Below, in pieces: positions 15,137-21,735 of a stretch of DNA of 24,293 bases. Origin of the DNA: Deltaproteobacteria bacterium. GTDB lineage: Bacteria; Desulfobacterota; Dissulfuribacteria; Dissulfuribacterales; S140-46. The notes below the pieces were generated by a model. The model saw only the letters and a program-made list of their open reading frames with translations. It made no database searches and had not been told where the DNA came from. Numbering within the stretch: the first letter of the stretch is position 1; every line of letters begins with the position of its first letter. Location: assembly GCA_015491585.1 (NCBI GenBank), contig WFVQ01000108.1:1-24293 (forward strand), in the 5' to 3' direction. The position numbers were made by a program, and so were the translations under genes.

Positions 15137-16252
15137 CTACTCGAAACCGGGCTCGGTGTAGTGGCGCCTCTGACGGGCCTTGTAGGGATCGTGCCTGCCC
15201 TCGAACTCGCGGTCACGGGCCCTCTCCCTGTCGATCACGAACTGTATCTCCCTGCTGGAAGAGTCCCCGGAACGGATACCCTTGAGGAGATCCACCTCTG
15301 CTGCAGTATAGCGGTAGGGAACGCCCTTCATCACTATCTCTCCGCCGCTGTCGAGGATATCGTTGATCATCTTTATGATGTTGGCTTGGAGCCTGAAAGG
15401 ATCGGTGCCTTCTATCCTTACCCTCCAGATCACCACAGATGCCTGGGGATTGTCGGGGACTATCCTGGAGCGGTAGCGCTTGGCCTCGACCACGCCGCGG
15501 GCGGTATTGATGACCTTGCCGAAGACCTCTGCCATCTCGTATTCGGTGGCACCGTCCAGCCTCACCATGATTACGTTTTCCAGAGCATCGGAATGGCGCT
15601 TTATCACACCGCCTTCACCGCCTCCATAAGAGCCGCCGTAGGAACCTCCACTGGTGCCAGTGCTCACATGACCGCCACGGCCGCCGCTCCAGGCAGTGAG
15701 CTTCCTGCCGACGAGGTCGGCGACTTCCTTCTCCACTTCGGCAATGGCGTCATCGCAGTCGCGCTTGGTGACTATGAAGGTCTTGGAGACCGCAGCGCCC
15801 AAGTCGCGTCCAGCGCTGTCATACCCTTCGCCCTCGAGCCTTGCCTTGGCACGGCAGTAGCCGTCAGGGGTCATTTCGCGCTTGACGCTGAGCCAGACGA
15901 TGTATGCCAGATCGGTCGCGTACTTCTTGCACATCTCCACAGAAGCGAGCACGGAATCCTGCCTGGCGCGTTCCATGTAGCGGTTGTATTCCTCTTCCTT
16001 GAGCTCGGAAGCACGCCTGTTCACCACTTCGAAGCCGTGGCGCACGAGCTGGTTGTTCATGAAGCCGAGGATGCGGCGGTAATGCCTGGAATCCCACTGG
16101 GTGGAGCCTTCTTCAGTATAGAACGGTACAACGACGATCCTGGTCTGGGCCTGGGCGCGGACCGGTGTCAGCGCCAGCAGGCCGCCGATCATGGCGAAAA
16201 ATACCATCAACGCCACACTTTTTTGCCTGAAACCGACAGCTTTTGAAGTCAT
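15137..16252 (-). CDS. Secreted periplasmic protein, tandem paralogue A
   Basis: A 371-residue secreted protein. It has a normal signal peptide (VALMVFFAMIGGLLALTPV, cleavage near ARA-QAQ at about 33-35) but no lipobox, so it is soluble in the periplasm, unlike its lipidated paralogue downstream. The first domain begins RIVVVPFYTEEG and continues HYRRILGFMNNQLVRHGFEV, resembling the TolB-N/FlgT-middle type. A Gly/Ser linker (GGSYGGSYGGGEGG) follows, then a second alpha/beta domain (MVRLDGATEYEMAEVFGKVI). Near the end a highly charged stretch (VIDRERARDREFEGRHDPYK) is shared with the paralogue, and the protein ends in YTEPGFE. It is the first gene of the cassette, with AGGAGG 8 bases before the ATG. 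No enzymatic motif is visible; the function is unknown. Confidence 0.8.
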   Translation of the reverse strand: MTSKAVGFRQKSVALMVFFAMIGGLLALTPVRAQAQTRIVVVPFYTEEGSTQWDSRHYRRILGFMNNQLVRHGFEVVNRRASELKEEEYNRYMERARQDSVLASVEMCKKYATDLAYIVWLSVKREMTPDGYCRAKARLEGEGYDSAGRDLGAAVSKTFIVTKRDCDDAIAEVEKEVADLVGRKLTAWSGGRGGHVSTGTSGGSYGGSYGGGEGGVIKRHSDALENVIMVRLDGATEYEMAEVFGKVINTARGVVEAKRYRSRIVPDNPQASVVIWRVRIEGTDPFRLQANIIKMINDILDSGGEIVMKGVPYRYTAAEVDLLKGIRSGDSSSREIQFVIDRERARDREFEGRHDPYKARQRRHYTEPGFE

Positions 16253-16290
16253 TACGATTCCCTCCTTTGACAGGTCCTTTGGTTTTTTAA

Positions 16291-16319
16291 GTTATCGTAC
16301 AATTCCAAGACTATTTCAA
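16291..16319 (-). promoter_or_regulatory. Promoter of the envelope cassette (sigma-28-like or sigma-70-like)
   Basis: On the minus strand TGAA (16318-16315), 15 bases, then TACGATAA (16299-16292) approximates the flagellar sigma-28 consensus TAAA-N15-GCCGATAA. The same stretch can be read as a sigma-70 promoter, TTGAAA-N17-GATAAC. Transcription would start about 30 bases before the ATG at 16252. Which sigma factor is used cannot be decided from sequence. Confidence 0.45.
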
Positions 16320-16341
16320 CATCTTTGTTTCCGCCAGGGAC

Positions 16342-16367
16342 AAAAAAGGAGGGGCCGGTGCCCCTCC
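16342..16367 (-). terminator. Rho-independent terminator of the cytochrome/barrel operon
   Basis: GGAGGGGC (16348-16355) and GCCCCTCC (16360-16367) form a perfect 8-bp GC-rich stem with loop CGGT. On the minus strand the stem is followed at once by six T (16347-16342). It lies about 30 bases after the stop of the barrel gene. Confidence 0.9.
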
Positions 16368-16394
16368 CTGAGGATCCTTTCAGTTAGGACCGTT

Positions 16395-18740
16395 TTAGAA
16401 GCTGAAGGTGACGAATCCCATGAGGGACTGGACGGTAACGTCCTGCTCTCCATAAACATAGGGATCGTCATCCTCGAAGTCGGTATAGAAGTAATTTAGG
16501 CCCAGCCCTACCATCTTGGAGAGCCTGTAGTTTACCCCAACAGAGATGTCCAACTGGGTGAAGTCCAGGTTGGAGTAGTCGGAAATCTCGTTGAGATATG
16601 CCACGTCATAGAGATAAGGCTGGTTGGGATTGATGGAACTGGTGTCGAAATCCAGCTTTACGTCTCCAGTGGGATACATGCTTTCGAAGGTGAGGTCCGT
16701 GATGTTGCCCCGCCCCTTGGTGTAGCTGAGATTGGCGTTCATGCCAAGTCTCGCCATAGGTTTGTAGGTGGCGGCTGCGGTGAAGGTGTGGGCCTCGGTC
16801 CTGTACTCCATGTCAGTGTGTTCCGAACCAAACTGGTCCGTTGTGATTAGGTTGGCTCAGCCGTCGTATATGGCGATACAGTACATCGCCTCGTATTTGT
16901 CGTTGAAATAGTTGTAGCCGGTCATGAACGAGACTTTGTCGTTGGGCGCCAGCACGACGTTCACGCCGCCGGTGAACAGGTCCTGCTGCCACTCGTTGCC
17001 GTCTATGTCGTCGTTCTCGGCGGTACGATATTTGGCGTTGAAGTTGGCGCTGAGGATTGCGGTGGGCATCCAGGAACCCTTGAACCTGAACTCGTGGGCA
17101 GAGTTGGGCTGATTGGACCTGGAGCCTACCCTTTGGCTGTATATAGCAGGATCGTACGACCTGCTGTAGTCGTAGAGGCTGCCAGGAGGGCCTCCATACT
17201 CGCCGTAGGAACCATCGGGGGTACAGACGGCCTCTTCCAGGGAATAGGGATCGTCCACCAGTTCCAGCCTGTAGGCCAGCCCGAGCTTCAGCGTCCTGTT
17301 TACCCTCCAGTCTCCGGAGAGCTTGAATGAGTGCTCGGTGGTATCGTCTGGCACGTGATGATACTCGGCGTTGTCGCGCTCCTCGTAGTGGAATTCGTAG
17401 CCGCCGCGAATGGTGACGCCGAGCATCGGGCGCCAAGCCACGTCGAATCCCAGGGTGGTAAGATCGAGGTCATAACCAGAACGCCTGGTGAAGTCCCAGT
17501 AGCCAGTGCCCAGCCCCTCTTCGGCGCCCAGCGTGCTGGTGGCGTAGCCGTCGCCCAGGGTGGTGCCATCGCCATTGGTCCTGTCAACCACGTCTATGTA
17601 GACTTCGTCGTTGTCTATGGTCTGATACCTGCCGTGGACGTTCAGGGACAGGTTAGAGCTGATGCGGCTGTGCCACTTGGCGCTCATGGTGGTGGACTCC
17701 ATTTCGATCTCGTCCCCGTAACCACCGTTGAGCGGATCATAGGGATCATCGACGCTGGTGTTTGTGATCTGTGAATAGACGACCGCGGCCGTGAAGGTGT
17801 TGTGCCGGTTGACGTTCCACCTGGCCTTGAAGGTGTGCATGTCCTTCTCGGAATCGGGCGTGCTGGAATAGGGAAGCGCGCCGGTCCTGTCGTCGAACTG
17901 CAACCGGTTGGTGAATCCCAGGTGGCTCGCGGCCAGGGCGTTGTACATGTTGGTCATCTCCTCGCTCTGGTCGTCGAACTCCCTGTGCATGAAGGTGTAG
18001 TTGAGGACCACCGGTCCGGTCCTCAAGGTCACGCTGGGCATGTAGTCGTTGGTCTCTTCGTCGATGCTTTTGCTGTCTGCAACGACGTGGCACGCGGAGC
18101 ACTTGCTCATGGTGCGGGCCTGCTCAAGCCCCTTCCGCTCCTCGAAGCGGTGGTTGAATCCGATGGTGAGGCCGGGTATCTGCGGAATGTGCAGTTTTGC
18201 CTCGTTCTTCCACTCGGCCCGCATGAGGTAGTAGTCGTCACCGGCTCCGTAGTCGCTATGATACACTGCTGCCGATCCTATGATTTCATCGTTCTTGTTA
18301 TTTGTGCCGTCTCCGTTGAAATCATAGAAGAGGCCGGCTCCAGTGGTGGAGAAGACGTGTGCCTCCAGGTTTTCGAGCTCGTCGTGGTCAAGCCTGTGGA
18401 TGAATCTGTTGTAGTCGGTCTTGAGGGTCAAGATCCGCCTCAGGTCGAGACCGGCCTTGTACTCCTGCTCGTCCACGAACTGGTAGTGTCCTTCCGCCTC
18501 GAAGGCTATCCCATCCTTCTCGGCCTTGATGTCACCCTTCAGGTCTATGTAGGCGTTGTTCTCCACAGGGGTCATGTATTCGGTTCCCTTGGCCCCTTCC
18601 TCGTCGGTATCGATGTCGTCCAGGGTCCAAGAGCCTCCTATGGAGATGTTGGCCTCGACGGCCTTATCCTCTGCAAACGCGGCGGCGGAGAGTAACAAAG
18701 CCGCCGCCAGCACCGTAATAATCATGCCTATTTTTCTCAT
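16395..18740 (-). CDS. MtrB/PioB-like outer-membrane beta-barrel selenoprotein (Sec628) with a CxxCH motif
   Basis: Read through the in-frame TGA at 16859-16857, this is a 781-residue outer-membrane barrel. It has a signal peptide (MRKIGMIITVLAAALLLSAA, cleavage near AFA-ED at 23-24), many alternating beta strands with aromatic ends (for example FDVAWRPMLGVTIRGGYEF), and a C-terminal Phe (FVTFSF), the outer-membrane insertion signal. CSACH at 214-218 is a heme-binding motif, unusual for a barrel. The barrel pattern continues directly after the TGA (MEYRTEAHTFTAAATYKPMA), so the 5' 627 codons and 3' 153 codons are one gene. The residues before Sec are CIAIYDG, giving C621-x6-U628. It follows the decaheme cytochrome gene with a strong ribosome site (AGGAGGGGGG). 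From memory, a family named 'GSU2204 family CXXCH-containing (seleno)protein' exists and fits; I could not verify this. Likely the sheath of an electron conduit across the outer membrane. Confidence 0.83.
16824..16859 (-). promoter_or_regulatory. Putative bacterial SECIS element for the UGA at 16859-16857
   Basis: In the message, CGGACCA (16840-16834) pairs with UGGUUCG (16830-16824), a 7-bp stem including one G-U pair, with loop GUU (16833-16831). The loop begins 23 bases after the UGA and has G at its first position. Stem length, loop size and distance all fall within published rules for bacterial SECIS elements (loop G, 16-37 bases from UGA). Confidence 0.68.
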
Positions 18741-18755
18741 GGCTCACCCCCCTCC

Positions 18756-19733
18756 TTAGCGTGTCAGGCCAGCACCCGCTCCAGGAACGGTCTGGGACGG
18801 AAGGTCGGAACCGTGTACCTGGGAGTGGCACTGGGTGCACTTGGTCATGAACGACTTGGTGAAACCGTGATCCGTGGCCGCGATGGTGTTGGCTGGATCA
18901 CCTGGTGCCGGAACGTCTATGACATTGTTTGACGCCCTGGCGGAGTGGAAGTGGGCCTCATGGCACTGGAGGCAGATGAACGGCTCCTGCTGCCTCAAGA
19001 GGTTGTTGGCCACGGTTCCGTGGGGTTCGTGGCATATCATGCAGTCTTCCACGACAGGATCGTGCTCGAAGACGAACGGCCCCTGGTACCTCGTATGGCA
19101 GTTGAGGCACAGGTCGTTGGGACGCTCATCGGTCCTCAACATGGAGACACCAAATCCGCCGTGAACGTTGTGACAGTCGGAGCAGCCCATTTTGCCCTCC
19201 TTGACCGGGTGGTGCGAGGCGAAATAGCCCTGGGCAACCACGTCCTGATGGCAGGATGCGCACAGGTCTGGCTCCTTCCTGACAAGCAGGGCTTGCCCGT
19301 GGTTGCCGTGGACCTTGTGGCACTTGGTGCAGGAGACATCGTTCTCGGCATGGGCCGATCCAGGCCAGTTCATGTGGTCGCCCACCTGGTGGCAGGTGGT
19401 GCAAACGCCTGCTACCTCTTCAGGCTCCAGCCCTCCTTCAGAAAAGCGAAGTATCTTCGAGGTGTCTCCCTCTCCATCTATGTGGGCGGAGCCAGGCCCG
19501 TGGCACCCCTCGCACCCCACCTGCTCTCCTTGTGGGACCTCGAAGGATGCGAGCTTCATGTGCACGTTCCTTTCTGCCGCCATGTCCTCGTGACATTCCA
19601 GACACGCCGCTGAACCTTGATAGGTAGCACCCGGCGCCACCTCAGGCGCCTTGACCGCCTCCTTGTGCGATGGCTGCGTGCAGCCAAATAGGAGCAATGC
19701 CCCTGCAAACACAGCAATTCCTTTTTTCAACAT
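18756..19733 (-). CDS. Decaheme c-type cytochrome lipoprotein (MtrA/DmsE-like)
   Basis: A 325-residue multiheme cytochrome with exactly ten CxxCH motifs, starting at residues 44, 74, 111, 135, 158, 184, 209, 231, 254 and 299. It has a lipoprotein signal (LLLFGC, C18). Spacing and size match the MtrA/DmsE decaheme family, in which hemes form a wire through an outer-membrane barrel; the barrel gene follows 15 bases downstream. The start is the ATG at 19733, because GGAGG sits 5-7 bases before it and the lipobox follows at the right distance; an ATG at 19745 and a reading from 19943 are less likely. Electron transfer between periplasm and cell exterior is the probable role; the terminal acceptor or donor is unknown. 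Confidence 0.93.
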   Translation of the reverse strand: MLKKGIAVFAGALLLFGCTQPSHKEAVKAPEVAPGATYQGSAACLECHEDMAAERNVHMKLASFEVPQGEQVGCEGCHGPGSAHIDGEGDTSKILRFSEGGLEPEEVAGVCTTCHQVGDHMNWPGSAHAENDVSCTKCHKVHGNHGQALLVRKEPDLCASCHQDVVAQGYFASHHPVKEGKMGCSDCHNVHGGFGVSMLRTDERPNDLCLNCHTRYQGPFVFEHDPVVEDCMICHEPHGTVANNLLRQQEPFICLQCHEAHFHSARASNNVIDVPAPGDPANTIAATDHGFTKSFMTKCTQCHSQVHGSDLPSQTVPGAGAGLTR

Positions 19734-19821
19734 CTTACCCTCCATTCCTCCACGTTTTTGAAGGACACACATTGAAAAAGACCAGCACCTCCAACCAGAT
19801 TCCGTATCACCTCCCTTCATC

Positions 19822-19864
19822 AAAAATAAAAAGGCCAGCCCCAAGGGATAGGAGCCAGCCCCTT
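19822..19864 (-). terminator. Leader hairpin 2 (attenuator-like)
   Basis: On the minus strand AAGGGGCTGGCTCC (19864-19851) can pair over 14 positions, several of them G-U, with GGGGCTGGCCTTTT (19842-19829) around an 8-base loop, followed by TATTTTT. It lies about 90 bases upstream of the cytochrome ATG, downstream of the promoter, so it would act as an attenuator of the operon rather than as its end. The two arms are also a 9-base direct repeat (GCCAGCCCC on the plus strand, 20 bases apart), so the hairpin could be incidental. Confidence 0.55.
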
Positions 19865-19865
19865 C

Positions 19866-19896
19866 AAAAAGACAAACAATCCCCCGCCGGGGGATT
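19866..19896 (-). terminator. Leader hairpin 1 (attenuator-like)
   Basis: AATCCCCC (19878-19885) and GGGGGATT (19889-19896) form a perfect 8-bp stem with a 3-base loop. On the minus strand the stem is followed by GTTTGTCTTTTT, an imperfect T tract. It lies inside the presumed 5' leader, roughly 70 bases after the predicted transcription start. Confidence 0.55.
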
Positions 19897-19973
19897 AAAA
19901 CTATGTCACTTCCGCCTGAAATTCTTTTCCCAAATAGCGACAACCATAATTAAATCAAATGGAATTTTTTTGA

Positions 19974-20002
19974 TTTATAGCTATATCCTTTCTCCCTGTC
20001 AA
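19974..20002 (-). promoter_or_regulatory. Strong sigma-70-type promoter of the decaheme/barrel operon
   Basis: On the minus strand TTGACA (20002-19997), a 17-base spacer, and TATAAA (19979-19974) match the consensus at 11 of 12 positions with ideal spacing. Transcription would begin near 19967, giving a leader of about 235 bases before the cytochrome ATG. Confidence 0.82.
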
Positions 20003-20044
20003 GAATTTTTTTGCAGATAATAAGAGATTTATGGTGTTAACATA

Positions 20045-20063
20045 ACTTAATTGATAATTAAGT
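20045..20063. promoter_or_regulatory. AT-rich inverted repeat, possible operator
   Basis: ACTTAATT (20045-20052) and AATTAAGT (20056-20063) are perfect inverted halves separated by GAT. The site is centred about 55 bases upstream of the -35 box of the cytochrome promoter, a position compatible with an activator. It is too AT-rich and lacks a T tract to be a convincing terminator. No specific regulator can be named. Confidence 0.45.
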
Positions 20064-20086
20064 AAAATAAAACGGTCGCAAGACCA
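20064..20086 (-). terminator. Weak intrinsic terminator of nfo
   Basis: On the minus strand GGTC (20085-20082) and GACC (20077-20074), plus a flanking T-G pair, form a short stem with loop TTGC, followed by TTTTATTTT. It lies about 12 bases after the nfo stop. The stem is short, so confidence is limited. Confidence 0.45.
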
Positions 20087-20097
20087 CCATATATACG

Positions 20098-20943
20098 TCA
20101 GCCTTCTATAAGTCCGTAGAGCAGCTTTATCTCCTCCGGCCATATAGACTTGTCTATGGTCTCTAAGATGAGGGGAATGTCGTCGAAGCGTGGATCGTTA
20201 ATCAGGAATCTGAAGGGTTCCAGCCCCAGCTCTCCCTTGCCTATGCTCTGGTGGCGGTCCACCCTGCTGCCCAGGGCGGATTTGGCGTCGTTGAGATGGG
20301 CGCCCGCGAGATACTGGAAGCCTATGATATCGCCGAACTGCTTCATGGTGGCCTCATAGGCGTCCCTGGTCCTCAGGTCGTATCCTGCCGCGAAGGCATG
20401 GCAGGTATCGAAGCAGACGCCTACCCGTCTTTTGTCTTTCACCCCTTCTATCATGGCTGCAATGTGCTCGAACCTGTATCCCACATTGGAGCCCTGGCCA
20501 GCCGTGTTTTCGATGACGAGCATAACCTCCTCGGTGGCCTCTATGGTTGCGTTCATGCACTCGATTATATTCTCGATGCACTGCTCTTCCGATATCTCCC
20601 GAAGGTGGCTGCCTGGGTGAAAGTTCAGCTTTGTAAGGCCCAATTGCTGGCACCGCATAGCCTCGTCTATGAATGCATCCAGCGACTTCTTTCTCTTCTC
20701 CTCGTCTGGATGCCCTAAATTGATGAGATAGGTGTCGTGGGGAAGTACCAGATCAGGCCTTATGCCGCTCTCGTCCAGGTTTTTCGCGAATGCCTCACGG
20801 CTCTGGTCCGAGAGGGGCTTTGCGCGCCACTGCCGCTGGTTCTTGGTGAAAAGGGCAAATGCTTTGGCGCCGATCTTCATGGCGTTCAACGGCGCGTTCT
20901 CCACTCCTCCCTGGGTGCTCACGTGAGCTCCTATATATTTCAT
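20098..20943 (-). CDS. nfo: Endonuclease IV (AP endonuclease)
   Basis: A 281-residue endonuclease IV, the trinuclear-zinc enzyme that cuts DNA 5' to abasic sites in base excision repair. All nine metal ligands known from the E. coli enzyme are present at the same residue numbers: H69, H109, E145, D179, H182, H216, D229, H231 and E261. Family signatures are clear: IGAHVSTQGG at the N-terminus, IENTAGQGSNVGYRF, GVCFDTCHAFAAGYD, and HLNDAKSALGSRVDRHQSIG. The length is right for the family. AAAGGAG lies 6-7 bases before the ATG. It is transcribed alone, divergently from the phosphopantetheinyl transferase gene. Confidence 0.98.
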   Translation of the reverse strand: MKYIGAHVSTQGGVENAPLNAMKIGAKAFALFTKNQRQWRAKPLSDQSREAFAKNLDESGIRPDLVLPHDTYLINLGHPDEEKRKKSLDAFIDEAMRCQQLGLTKLNFHPGSHLREISEEQCIENIIECMNATIEATEEVMLVIENTAGQGSNVGYRFEHIAAMIEGVKDKRRVGVCFDTCHAFAAGYDLRTRDAYEATMKQFGDIIGFQYLAGAHLNDAKSALGSRVDRHQSIGKGELGLEPFRFLINDPRFDDIPLILETIDKSIWPEEIKLLYGLIEG

Positions 20944-20976
20944 GACAGGCTCCTTTCCTGATCTCCATTACCCTTC

Positions 20977-21005
20977 ATTATAAATGAGAAGAGGGGCGGT
21001 GCCAG
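20977..21005 (-). promoter_or_regulatory. Sigma-70-type promoter of nfo
   Basis: On the minus strand CTGGCA (21005-21000), a 17-base spacer and a perfect TATAAT (20982-20977) precede nfo; transcription would start near 20970, about 27 bases before the ATG. The -35 box matches at 4 of 6 positions. Confidence 0.7.
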
Positions 21006-21066
21006 GGCGCGGGCGTGGTTTTAATTCTCTATTGCCCGCCGGAAAGATGGGTTTTATCCTCGGTGC

Positions 21067-21735
21067 ATGGAGTGGTTCGAAGAGGCCAGGACTTTACTGG
21101 AAGAGCGCGTTAAAGGGGCTGCGGTGGCTCTTGGGCGGATCGATGATTCATGGAAGAAGGTGGGGGATTCCATTGCGCTTCCTGTGTCCGGCTGGTGTGA
21201 CAAGAGGAAGAGGGAGTTCCTTGCCGGCCGTGCTGCGGCGGGTGAGGCCCTTGCCAGGCTCGGCATGGAGCAGCCAGGCCTTCCGGCCAGGGCAGAGGAT
21301 GGGAGGCCGCTATGGCCGCCGGGAATCACGGGTTCCATCTCCCATTCGAGACAGTATTGTGCCGCAGTGGCCGCGTATTCCCGCGATTTTGCAGCCATTG
21401 GTATAGACATCGAGGAGGGGGGGAGAGTGGACAGAGCAATCGCTGAGCGCCTATTCACCGTCCAGGAGCTCGATTTCCTGGAGCGCGGTGCGGCAAAGCT
21501 CCCCTTGCCCGTGGCCAGGACTGTGATCTTCTCTGCCAAGGAGTCGGCATACAAAGCGGTTTACGGGCTCAGGGGAGGGAAGGGGGTCTCTGCATTGACT
21601 GCCTTCGAGGTAGCCCTTGGTCAAGGAGGAGGGTTGGCAGTGCGGCTCACCGGCGCAGATGCATCGGTCCAAGGCTGTTTCTATGTTTCAAACTGTTCCA
21701 CAGTGGTCACGTGTGCATGGGTATGGAAGCCATGA
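21067..21735 (+). CDS. 4'-phosphopantetheinyl transferase (Sfp/EntD-type)
   Basis: A 222-residue transferase that moves the phosphopantetheine arm of CoA onto a serine of a carrier protein. The three family motifs are visible in order: GRPLWPPGITGSISHS (about 79-94), IGIDIEE with the magnesium ligands D114 and E116, and FSAKESAYKAVYGL (155-168) with K158, E159 and K163. The size is typical of the Sfp/EntD class rather than the short AcpS class. No secondary-metabolite genes are visible here, so the carrier target is unknown. No strong ribosome site is seen before the ATG, so the start is less certain than the rest. Its stop overlaps the recC start (ATGA, 21732-21735). Confidence 0.9.
   Translation: MEWFEEARTLLEERVKGAAVALGRIDDSWKKVGDSIALPVSGWCDKRKREFLAGRAAAGEALARLGMEQPGLPARAEDGRPLWPPGITGSISHSRQYCAAVAAYSRDFAAIGIDIEEGGRVDRAIAERLFTVQELDFLERGAAKLPLPVARTVIFSAKESAYKAVYGLRGGKGVSALTAFEVALGQGGGLAVRLTGADASVQGCFYVSNCSTVVTCAWVWKP

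Larger units (their letters stand above)
13891..16252 (-). repeat. Tandem gene duplication (two 1.1-kb paralogous units)
   Basis: The two genes are alike at DNA level too: the plus-strand text TCGTGCCTGCCCTCGAACTC near 13949 recurs near 15190, and similarity continues along most of both genes. The most divergent parts are the signal peptides, the Gly/Ser linkers and the ends. This points to an old tandem duplication followed by specialisation into a soluble and a lipid-anchored form. Confidence 0.8.
19734..20097. other. Intergenic regulatory region upstream of the cytochrome gene
   Basis: This 364-base gap holds no convincing gene. From the nfo end towards the cytochrome it contains a weak nfo terminator, an AT-rich 8-bp inverted repeat, a strong sigma-70-like promoter, and a leader of about 235 bases with two terminator-like hairpins. 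It is noticeably more AT-rich than the flanking genes in its nfo-proximal half. The conserved core of c-di-GMP (GEMM) riboswitches was looked for and not found. Confidence 0.8.

Noticed and set aside
14879..16246. 455-residue plus-strand ORF across the tandem paralogues
   Set aside because: It is the antisense shadow of two real genes with clear signal peptides and ribosome sites.
16395..16811. Separate 138-residue ORF downstream of the barrel gene
   Set aside because: Same frame as the barrel, no ribosome site before its ATG, no signal peptide, and it supplies the missing C-terminal strands; better explained as read-through of UGA.
16857..16859. Nonsense mutation making the barrel a pseudogene
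   Set aside because: Not fully excluded, but the hairpin at SECIS distance, a second Sec-type gene in the window, the intact operon signals, and intact coding on both sides favour selenocysteine.
17802..18695. 297-residue plus-strand ORF opposite the barrel gene
   Set aside because: Antisense shadow; the opposite frame has a signal peptide, barrel strands and a terminator.
19734..19943. Extended cytochrome start at 19943
   Set aside because: The extension reads through leader hairpins and has no signal peptide; ATG 19733 has GGAGG and is followed by a lipobox.
19734..19967. c-di-GMP (GEMM) riboswitch in the cytochrome leader
   Set aside because: The conserved core (GGACGCAAAGC-like segment) could not be found in the leader.
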